Positions 55,901 through 64,000 of a DNA stretch of 64,000 bases are shown piece by piece. Origin of the DNA: Oscheius sp. JU75. Lineage: Eukaryota > Nematoda > Chromadorea > Rhabditida > Rhabditidae. Under the pieces are notes generated by a model, which worked only from the letters and a program-made list of their open reading frames with translations, was not told where the DNA came from and did not search any database. How positions within the stretch are numbered: position 1 is the stretch's first letter; each line of letters opens with the position of its first letter. The translations under genes and the position numbers were made by a program. The DNA lies in NCBI GenBank assembly GCA_037178855.1, contig JASJZC010000006.1, forward strand, positions 1,426,001 to 1,490,000. The letters run 5' to 3'.

Positions 55901-58576
55901 ACTCCATCATTGCCTCAAACCTACTTCTTGTTACCAACCAACCCTAAAACAATTTTTCGGCTAGAAAATATTCAAAGGGATTTCAATTTCTTCTCCACTT
56001 GCAGTGAGTTACTATTCGAATAGCTTGTATATAGAAAAGTTGAAGCCATGAAGTTACCAAATTCAAAAATGTGACAGCACCAGATTACTTTCTGGTAGAA
56101 AATATCTATCTTTTCGCCATCACCCTCTCCTACTCCAGTGTGAACCAAGGTTGTTTCCAAAAAAACATTTGATGTCCCTTCGAACAATACCAAAGAGCTT
56201 CCACTACTTTTCGTTATTATTTCTCTCTGTGCCCCTCCTTTTCTGTGTGACGTTCCGGGCCCTCCCGTTACAACTTTCAAATTGCTCTCCTGGGACATAG
56301 ACGGCGGGATGAAGAACGGAGAGAGAGGGGGACATCCCTCTCACTGTCTCGTGTTTTCAAATATGCGTCCTCCTTCCATTTCATAGCCCCCTTCCGAGAC
56401 TCTTCCAGGACTTTCCTCTATTAATTTGGAGGTAGGAGAAGATGTATTTTAGCCATTTAGGGCGAGAAAGTTTCGAAATTTACAGTTTCAGTTCTCACTG
56501 TTTGGGGTTCAATCAGTTTTTGTTTCACTGTTTCTATATCTAAAGTTCTTGAGTGAACTTTTTGATTGTTCTTCGGTTCCGGCTTCCAAAAACTTTTTTT
56601 ATCTACAATGCAAGAATCTTGTTTAAACGTATAGCACCCCACCCCACAGGGCTTTTTTTTTTACTTGTGTCTACTTATATCAAAATGACACCTTTCTCCG
56701 GGTTTTGATTGATAAGTTATCCTGTAGTCTTCGCGAAATACTTTGCGTTTCATCTTCTTTCTATAAACGGAGATTTCAAAAGTTTTCTCAGTTTTGAGTG
56801 GCCTTCCATTTCCACAAGTTTTCTTTGGCACCTTACATTTCCATTCTGACAAGGAGGAATCGGGTGTTCCACCTTCAGCTTTTTACATAGTGCATCTTTT
56901 CAAATTTAGTCGTTTTTGCCTATATTCCATCCCAACAATCAATAAAGTTGCAACTAAAAAAATTGTTTCAACCGTTGCTCTTATACAACTGTCTTGTACG
57001 GATTCAATGTATTGATGGGCCCATTATCAATAATTGAAACACATCGATATCCCCCGCCCCAAAACCCAGTTAACTCATTCCAAAAAATGAATCCTTCCTC
57101 GTCTCCTCCTGCTCCCCGGATATCAATTTTTGCCTGTCAATTAGTGGATGTGGAAACTCGATCCTTGACTAACAACTCGAGTCTCTCCCCTCGAGCCACA
57201 TGCGTACTCGTCCCTCTCTCTCCAGCTGCCGCGTACCTTTTCGGGTCTTTATTGTTTCACTATTTTTTGATTTCTTAGGTTAGAAAACAGGCCATATGAA
57301 TTTGGAATTTTACAACTTAAAGTACGGTAGTAGCCATCCCTCATGTTTCAGTTTGTATTTTTCATCAACTAACAAGACCCGGATCACAGTCAGTCGAGAC
57401 AGTGAGGTTAGGTTAGTATTACTTGAAACAAAGAAGACTAAAACAGTGCTCGGAATCTATTTCCATTTTTTTATGCCGATAACGACGAGTTTAGCACACG
57501 AGCTCTCAGTCCAGTCTCCTACTAACTGTGAAGCAAAAAAGTCAGAGTACACGATTTTCAACGTAGATTTTCCAACAAAGAAAACTGTGTACTATTGGGA
57601 GCCGGTGGGGGGAGCTAGGTAGGCTGTTTTGAAATCGTTTCGTTTACCGTTTTTATGAGCGAAAACAGTGAAAGGCTGAAACAAAAATGTTACTAATGCT
57701 TCATCTCTCGTCCAATATTTCGTGCTCTTCTCGTTTCCCTTTTTTCGTCTCCTTCCAAAAACTTTGGCTTTCGCTCAATCTATAAGAATTGGAAGTTTTT
57801 CGTTTTGTATTTTTTTTCACCCCTTCTATCAACAACTTTAGGCATCCCGCCGAGCCTCTCTCTACCCCACCTACCACCAGCAGCACTATTCCGTTCCTGA
57901 GCAGGAAGAAGATCAGGGTCAAGTCTTCACCAGTCCACAAAGAAGAAGGTGGGTGTTGAAAAATCTTTAAAGGGTGAATAAGGGTGAACATGGAATTTTA
58001 CAATTTTCGTAGTGAGTAGTAGCACTCCCTGAAAGGCATTGAAAAGTAGCATACCTTTTATTGTTTCAAGATGTGGATATAGGTTCTAGTCTATTTCGTG
58101 AGCAAAAATGTTGCAATGTCCGCTAGCTGCACAACAATGCATTTTCAAAGGGAAATCTGGAAAAGGGGTACAAGAAAAACTAGACCATCATTTTTCTTTG
58201 TTTTATTGTGTGGGTATATGTTCTAGACAATCTGATAAAAGATATTGCCTCGCTCGAATCAGTATGCTTGCTGCTTCGAAAGAAGACGCGTAACTTCGAC
58301 AGTGAAATCGAACAAGTTGTTTGTTGCAAGCCCTCTCGCCTAAATCCAGGCCTTTTTCGCCCACTGTGATCATTGTCTCTCTGTCTCTCTGTCTTTCCGT
58401 CTCTCTGCCTTTCTGTCGCAGGCTCCCACACTTCCCCCGAACCCTAATCCTAGCCCTCTTTTCGCCATTACCTCAACTCGAAACAAAACTGATCGCCGAT
58501 AGGCATCTTTTAATCCTCAGGCCATTGATTCCAGTTTCGGCACTCTCTTCGCCCTCGTTATTATGTTTGTCTTAGT
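46910..58576 (+). CDS. Gene with tiny exons and very large introns; basic, disordered protein, function unknown
   Basis: Exons chained by phase: 46910-46976 (ATG, MHARSRVPRRTMPSIHVTEAN), 51057-51134 (VMLVGRAFAKRRQSAATAQ), 52836-52935 (FPKENDPNIDASTPEPSPIE), 52981-53122 (ESVLFSDKPAPKSRTNTDEE ... TAYDFPSIVLE) and 57842-57948 (ASRRASLYPTYHQQHYSVPE). All have good donors and TTTCAG/TTCCAG/CTAG acceptors. The end is open: a terminal exon at about 58422-58576 keeps frame, or the chain continues into the exons at 58620-59668 through a weak acceptor. Introns of about 4.1 kb and 4.7 kb carry Merlin and mariner copies and many TGTTTCA motifs. The protein is basic, then acidic/Pro-rich; no domain recognised. 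Confidence 0.5.
48115..48400. repeat. Degenerate tandem array with 'CCCGTACCGTCTC' units
   Basis: TTACCCGTACCGTCCCG, TTACCCGTACCATCTCTATA, CACTCGTACATTTTCGACAG, CCCATACCGTTTCGGC, CCATCCGTACCGCC and TTACCCGTACATCCTCGG occur at roughly 35-55 bp spacing. Units are diverged, so this is an old minisatellite-like array. Confidence 0.6.
48786..50020 (-). mobile_element. Merlin-type (IS1016/ISXO2-like) DNA transposase, interrupted by a stop
   Basis: Minus strand: first exon 50020-49595 with a zinc-ribbon-like part (HFQCTVCRSHKSAHHGPSVY), a 43-bp intron, second exon from 49551 (ILYIVYCLAKDFSVSRLSDL, then the catalytic EVDECYLKGRRKSNRG) and a third from 49204 (GSWLFGMICR, DRTASTLMPILE, TTIFSDEWRAY, HSLNFIDPTTGCHIQTIERQ). 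These are the ISXO2-like DDE blocks of Merlin elements. A TGA at 48951-48953 stands where the family has W in IERQW; the frame then continues to TAG at 48786. The join between exons 2 and 3 needs a frame change near 49,310. Terminal repeats were not found. Confidence 0.75.
50320..50640. repeat. Second 'CCCGTACCGTCTC' array
   Basis: CTCGTACCATCTC, TTACCCGTACACTCTCGACA with GTCAGACAAGTT, CACGCGTACCGTCTCACATA, CACCCCTATACTCTC, CACCCGTATATTCTACAG and CGCCCGTACCGTTTCAG occur in tandem. They are the same family as at 48.1 kb; the two arrays bracket the Merlin copy. Confidence 0.6.
54575..55817 (-). mobile_element. Complete mariner element with inactivated transposase
   Basis: Element 54577-55815 (1,239 bp) is flanked by TA duplications. 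The 31-bp terminal inverted repeats are identical and begin TTGGGTTGGCATATAAGTC. The transposase is on the minus strand: helix-turn-helix part (YDLRHEFLKGTNGAQTAADI, RVCQLWLYRFRSGDKSVEDE), then GNEKWVT, then LQMDNTRPHVAK and APYSPDLAPSDYYLF (the D..D34D signature). In-frame stops after GNEKWVT (about 55182) and 27 bases on, plus a frame change before MLSVSWDIEGVVHWELL, break it. Identical ends suggest recent insertion or mobilisation in trans. It lies in the 4.7-kb intron of the 46.9-kb gene. Confidence 0.92.
55818..57841. other. Intronic/intergenic stretch, no exon accepted
   Basis: AT-rich DNA with several TGTTTCA motifs. A minus-strand frame at 56298-55972 starts MSQESNLKVVTGGPGTSHRK but has no splice support, so it was left out. 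Confidence 0.4.
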
Positions 58577-58614
58577 CCCAAATTGATGAGAGAGCACTCT
58601 CTTTTCCACCAAAA

Positions 58615-59668
58615 ATGAGGACAGGCTACTCTCGACTGGAAGAAAATCCAGGACAGAGACTTGTCAATCCTGTACTCGGGTGTCTCAATCCGGCACAATT
58701 GCTATTCCTACCGCCGCCGGGCTATGAAAGGTGGGTTTGGTACAGAAATAGAGATTTGGCCGAATCAAACGGCAGTCCTGATAGTCCAAAAAAAGATTTG
58801 TTCAAATTTTGTGAAGGACGCTATTAGCGAAGCAGGTGACATAAGCTTGTCGCGAATATATATAAAGCTGGTAGTTGAGGATCAAGAATGTTTCACTGTG
58901 CCTTCAAACGTTTGACTGCAACAGAGCTTCAATTTATTGGAGTATTAGAGTCTTCAAACAATTACCATCTATGACTCATGGGCTCTTTTTATAAGGCTGC
59001 ACAGGTCATCAACCAATTGTTGAGTCATATTCCTTTCCGATATCTATTCCTTCCATGAAACAAGAAAAGCCAAATAGGTAAAACCGGCGATGTAATACTT
59101 TTCAAAGACGTAAACTCTTGATTCTGAGTAGTTCAGCTATCCAGAACTGAGAAAATCGAATGAACGGGAAGATAACTTATGGTACCAAAAAGGCCCTACC
59201 ATTTTCAGAGTCGTAGATGTCTCTGATCACAAGACATGTGCCCTGTTGATGGCCAGAATGAAGGAAGCCAATCGTCAGCTGCCCTCTCCTAGCGGGTTGG
59301 TTTATTTCTTTTTCGGCCTGACGAAACGTATAGTAGAATCCTTGTAAAAGATGAAGTCTTCACAGTTCCATGAAACATCAAACATTGAAAAGGTATAAAG
59401 TGAAAAGTGTTGAAGTTAGGTTTTACTGGGACTATAAATTGCGAGAAACTATAAAAAGGTCCTAAGAACCTGGACTGAGTTTCACAACAAAAAAACACGC
59501 AACAGATATACTACAAACATTCGGAGTGTTTCCACATTTTGTAGGTTTTTTTGTTGCATCGTCTCCTTACTGGCAATCTCTGAGCTCAGTTACAGATGTC
59601 CTGGTTCTTTCAATATTGTGACAATGAAATTCCTGGCACTAGTAGCCAACCATTCCCTCGGTCGTTGA
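58615..59668 (+). CDS. Small three-exon gene, or the 3' end of the 46.9-kb gene
   Basis: Exons 58615-58730 (MRTGYSRLEENPGQRLVNPV ... FLPPPGYE), 59209-59295 (VVDVSDHKTCALLMARMKEA, NRQLPSPS) and 59596-59668 (CPGSFNIVTMKFLALVANHS, stop TGA) join in phase 2 with good GTGGGT/GT donors and TTTCAG/TACAG acceptors. If the ATG at 58615 is the start the product is about 91 residues. Alternatively the first exon begins at 58620 and continues the upstream chain, which also ends in phase 2. No domain recognised. Confidence 0.5.
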
Positions 59669-62600
59669 AATAGGCGACATATCGAGTTTGTAGGAGTGTA
59701 TCTTGGTAATAGTTACGAATACTATCACTGTCATCGTGTCTTTCTGTCTCAATTTTGCTGGTACCCCCTCCCAGCATGTAGGAAAAAACTTCTCCTATTA
59801 GCACAACGTTTCACAAATTTTTTTGAAACCGGTTACAAAACATGTGATTTCCCCCAATAAAAGAGATCTATACAAACCTTTCACTTTCAACCTATTCTTC
59901 TTTTGCTTCAATAGAGCTCAAATCTGGCAGAAAGTCAAGGTGACAAGAAGAGAAACAAAGAGCCAGGGAGCGAGCGAGATAAACAGAGGAAGAAATTTTC
60001 CTTTTATCATCATCTTTTCTATCATTGAAGGCTTTGGAACCTTCAACTACTTGGCGCTGAAACAAAACACATGGAAATTAAATGACCAGTAGGGCCGTCG
60101 ACAGACGGCGGAGCCGGTTGGTACATATTCATAAAATTCGTAAACATCTACTATACATTCAAGAAACGACGTGCTTTCCCAAAAAGAGTACCACGTTCAC
60201 ATCCTCTATTTTCTCCCTCCTCCCCTAATCGTCTTCTTCCGGCTCGAGGTGTCCGTGTGTTGCCTAGATTCATGCTTTTTCAAGGACAGCACACCTCTTT
60301 GCATCCTCAAAAATGCCCCTTCTTGCAAAAAAAAAACCACGTGGGATGAGACAATCAAAGACCTTTGGGTGGCCTAACGATGTTCTTTTCTCTTTTTCTA
60401 TCCAAAAAGGATGGCTGGGGGCGACCTCTCTCGTTATATTTCCTCCCATCCTGCATTGCAGCATTGTTCCCCAGGGAGACCGGAATCTGTTCCCTATATT
60501 ATTTCTGTTCTTTTTTTACTTTTTATGTTTCAAGATCGCTACTTGGTACCTTCGACTCACTCTCCCGTATTATCTCCTTTATTCGAATAAGGTTCCTTCC
60601 TGTAATACCTCGCAAGGTTTACGATTTTCTGTCGGTCTATCTAGAGAGTGGGAACAAATATGATTCTCCACTAGCCTGCAATGTTCTTTAGACTGTTTCC
60701 TGCATAAATTTAGATATTATCCTTCATAAATTGTGGCGCCGCGTCAACAAGTCTGCTTACAGTTTTCGTTCTTCTCCCCTCTCGTTTTAAAAAAAATCGC
60801 TTTTTTTTGGAACGACGATGTACTATACAGATTCTTCAAAACGTCTTATCCCACCACCTTGAAACATTTCTCGCCTTGTTTTCCCTCCTCTCCCTTTTAA
60901 GTAATGCCCCCCACCAAATAACGCGATATCTCGTGAATTATGTCACGTCTAAATGCGTCGAAAACGACGTGTGTGTTCGCTTTCGCCTAGACCTTCCAAG
61001 CAATCAGAGTTCGATAATTTATTTATCCCCCAGAGCTCAACTACGTTCTTGCATAGTTGACCGGTGTCAACCTCTAGCTTCTTTTCTGTCCTAAAGACCC
61101 TTGGTGTTACCCTTATTTTCACTGGACAAATGTCGAAGACAATTGGGTGTCAAGAAGGTGGTATATGACAGAGACTAAGCCTTTCTGATCGTTCCTCGAA
61201 AGGTGATGCAGTAAACAGCGTTTGTGTTTTCCACAAATGAAGATGAAGAGATCTCATGTCGCTACCATCCGCTTCTCTTTATCCAATACCGACTTACCAG
61301 GGATAGAAGACTCGGCCGGTAAGACCTGGTGGCGCACCGTTTACAAAACTGGCCGACGCTAACATTTCGGTCTGGACTTACAACGTCAACCAGGATACTG
61401 TACTAGTCTTTCCAAGGTATCGAAGCTGTTAGATTATGTGTGCAAGCCCGAATCGACGTGGAACCAAAAATGACAGCAGCTCGATGGTTTATAGAGTCGT
61501 TAAAACACATTTGGAAAAGAAGGATGGCATTTTACGAGATACAAAGTTTGGAGCAGACCCATTGTTTTGTAGCTTTCCTATAGTAGAACACAGTGCATTC
61601 CTATGGTGTAGTCAATAGATTACCCTATTTCTTCTTATATAAGCACCTCCTTCCGTAAGCAACACGCAATTACGTTTTCGCGTTTTTCGGGGTCAAGACG
61701 ACTTTTTCTGACTTTCCGATGCAGTGCCCATGGTCTGCTCTACAGCTTTGCAGACATCAGAAAGTCTGAAAAATAACGTCTTTTTGTAACGTAAGGCATT
61801 GCTTTTTTTGCTCCAGTCTAATCATTTCACAAAGTGTTCATAAGAAAAACCGTGTGCTAGTCGTCGCTAGATAGAACTTCGGATTTTTTAGTTTCGATGA
61901 AGGGCAATAGAACCATGAAAATGTTAAATTTTTGTCTTTTGACATTTTTTTAGCTTCACGAAGTGTTTGTAAGACAAACGATTATGATGTGCTATCCCTC
62001 TTTATGACACCTCCGGTAAAAAAACACCCAGTTTGTTCAGTCACTAGTTTGTTTTTGAAATGATAATTTGGATAGAAACAAAAAAGAACGCCAGTACGAG
62101 AGCATTACTGGAACACAGAAAAATTGTTCTAGGAACTCAATGAAAAGTACGAAGCAGTTCTGATGCAGCGTTTTCTCGAAAATCAACCTATACACTCTTG
62201 GCGTCTTTTTTGCCCAAGATAGGCATGCATCGAAAGAAGCTCCGACAAAAATGACACCGACGAGTACCAGTTCAAATTCAACAAAAACGCTGCACCAGTT
62301 TTGCGCTTTCGACTCGAGCGCCTATTATAGTCTCTAGTTCGTCCTCTGTTTTCAAATAAGGGAAGCTCGATCCATCAATTATATATGAACCGAGGGACTC
62401 CCTCGAGTAGTGAGTGTGGTACTCAAACTGCACATGGATAGGGGGAGGATCTCTATTTGGGGGAAAGGGGATTAGTTGGGCTGCAGACTGAAAAGTTCTT
62501 TGTCTTTATAAACTGGATTTTTTCCAATATTCCAATGTTTCAAGCATCCGATGTTTTAAGTTCACGGTATAGTTTTCCTAAGACAGGGTCAATAGTTTGT

Positions 62601-64000
62601 AGTACCAGGATCCTCTCCATGACACGGCCATCTATCATCCGGTTACGGTTTTTCTTACTAGCCTATCCCAGAAGCACATAATCAGATTTCATCTGCTCTT
62701 TACGTTATATGGTATCCTTGAAGCACGAACGAATCTTGTTTGCTCAGCCAACAGAAAGTTGAGTATTTTCGTTCGTGTTGAGACCCATTTACTTATGTAA
62801 CCATCCTCAGCCTCAAAACACCGCTAGTACATATTGGTGCGGATCAAGTGTACAATGCGTAGGTTACTATAGCAACTTTTCTCTTACCCTCTACTTGAAA
62901 CATACAACTTTTGCTAGAGCCGAACATCTTTCCCAGTCCCAAAAACATATCCTATTTCTCCAAATAACCCAAAATGCAAATGATAGCTGCTTTGCCCCCC
63001 TCTCAAGACGTGATTTTCAATTAACTGCTCAGTGTACAGCGTGTAAGGAGGCCTTCTCTCTCCTCTCCCTAGAAGAAGCGAAAATTGCTCTCTGCTTCCC
63101 TTCTCAAAGCTCCCCCGGAAATTCGCTATTTTCTCAACACTCTGATACATAAGTGTCTATTTGTAGAAAGTGACGAGGGCCTTGTTTTGGGAGCTGCCCT
63201 AATAGAGGTTCAGTCCTAGATTCAAAGACATTTCTTCTTTCAAACTTCTCCTATCCTTTCTTTCTGTATATTTCAGATTTTGCTTTAAGTCAACTTGAAA
63301 GATCTATAAGTCTGATTGTCGACTTTCTTGTATTCAGAAAACTGAATGTTTCGCCAAACCTTCTAAAGATTACGAAAAATTGCTGTTTCAGTTTGTGCTT
63401 GTTCTTTTTCGACACCTCTTGAAGTCTCTAAACCTGAATGTTTCACCAAATCTTTCAAAGCAAACTCCGGAGTATTATTTTTTGTGTTGCCTGGGTCTCG
63501 CTTCACATCTTCGAAATACTATGTTTGGCACCTAAAACTTCTAAATCCAACACAGTTTTCATTCCAGGCGCTCTTCTATACTTTTGTTTCTACTTTTGCT
63601 TCAAGACTACTACTGTAAGCAACCGAACACTGTTTTAGTTTCAAAACAACTAGAAATAGGAAGATTAGCACTTTTCGACAATTCCAGTCGCTTTTGCATT
63701 GCATGATCAGCAAAACATTCTTTGGTGTTTCAAGGTATACCTTGATCTGCTCCACTGCGTTTCGGTCCGGTCCGTTTTTGGTCCCGCAGTTCCGAGCGGC
63801 AATTCAAATTTCCTATTTTTCTCTAACACATTTTTACGATAAAAAAATCACCTACAAAAACTTAAACTCCGTATTTTCACTTCCGTCTTTTTGGAAACTT
63901 TTGTGTTTTATCGAACCTTCAAAAGTCTTGGTATGTTCTGGCCTTGTTTGATCGTTTTCGTAACAACTGAATCAAAAATGTTTTACCAAGGAAATGATTG
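59669..64000. other. Gene-poor end of the window
   Basis: No exon chain found. It contains TGTTTCA motifs, a repeat tip at 60085-60120 (GACCAGTAGGGCCGTCGACA) shared with 15.7 and 39.2 kb, CT-rich tracts and otherwise unremarkable AT-rich DNA. Confidence 0.5.

Larger units (their letters stand above)
39953..63735. promoter_or_regulatory. Dense field of TGTTTCA/TGAAACA motifs (candidate 21U-RNA/piRNA promoters)
   Basis: By eye about 45 copies, on both strands. Minus-type copies lie near 41893, 42014, 42505, 43008, 44813, 45264, 46336, 47535, 50687, 51243, 51390, 51527, 51575, 52030, 52266, 52571, 52960, 57040, 57676, 59057, 59360, 60058, 60860 and 62895. Plus-type copies lie near 46706, 47680, 48647, 50970, 53401, 53658, 53790, 53907, 56520, 56963, 57254, 58060, 58886, 60530, 62538, 63390, 63442 and 63729. 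They sit in AT-rich introns and spacers. The nematode 21U-RNA upstream motif has the core CTGTTTCA about 40 nt before the first U. Example: TGTTTCA at 53401 is followed by CATT whose last T is 53446, a fitting YRNT. Most copies were not checked. Confidence 0.55.

Noticed and set aside
1..64000. tRNA, rRNA and CRISPR arrays
   Set aside because: No cloverleaf, rRNA core or regularly spaced direct-repeat array was recognised by eye; the tandem units at 48 and 50 kb are degenerate and in a eukaryotic genome.

Overview
The window looks like nuclear DNA of a nematode, most likely a clade V (rhabditid-type) species. Genes are cut by many very short introns (30-60 bp) with GTAAGT/GTGAGT donors and TTTCAG acceptors. 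There is a C-type lectin family with secreted two-domain proteins, an EFHC-1 homologue, RTE, Helitron, Merlin and mariner elements, and very many copies of TGTTTCA, the core of the nematode 21U-RNA (piRNA) promoter motif. All coordinates come from reading frames and splice signals by eye; no search was run.

Layout. 0.5-6.4 kb: a 14-exon plus-strand gene for a disordered, charged protein of unknown function with a compact C-terminal domain. 6.6-9.4 kb: two head-to-head C-type lectin (clec) genes. 9.4-15.6 kb: mosaic transposon debris, namely a Lys/Ser-rich minus-strand fragment, a decayed Helitron helicase, and an RTE-like retrotransposon carrying a large inverted duplication. 15.8-18.0 kb: a second copy of the clec pair, one member truncated. 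18.1-20.9 kb (minus): a multi-exon gene with features resembling insect DUF4781 proteins. 21-25 kb: mostly non-coding, with MITEs and gene remnants. 25.0-35.8 kb (plus): a giant gene of about 3,180 codons with a complete SecA-type ATPase motor in a eukaryotic, intron-rich context. 35.9-36.4 kb (minus): a small unknown gene, tail to tail with it. 36.6-39.2 kb: a third clec cluster, one gene intact and the others broken. 40.3-44.3 kb (minus): an EFHC1/myoclonin homologue with three DM10 domains. 44.3-46.9 kb: an 18-base poly-G run and a foldback TA-flanked MITE. 46.9-59.7 kb (plus): one or two genes with small exons and huge introns, which host a Merlin copy (minus) and a mariner copy (minus). 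59.7-64 kb: no gene seen.

Compartments. TGTTFCA-type motifs (read as TGTTTCA/TGAAACA) are dense in introns and spacers at 0.4-5.6 kb and 40-64 kb and almost absent between 6 and 39.9 kb. That motif-poor block is also where the lectins, SecA-like gene, DUF4781-like gene and most retro/Helitron debris lie. The simplest reading is a piRNA-type domain interrupted by about 33 kb of accessory DNA. The lectins are predicted secreted sugar-binding proteins and EFHC-1 a ciliary/microtubule protein. The SecA-like protein may be an ATP-driven polypeptide-moving or remodelling machine with a C-terminal membrane hairpin; its real role is unknown.
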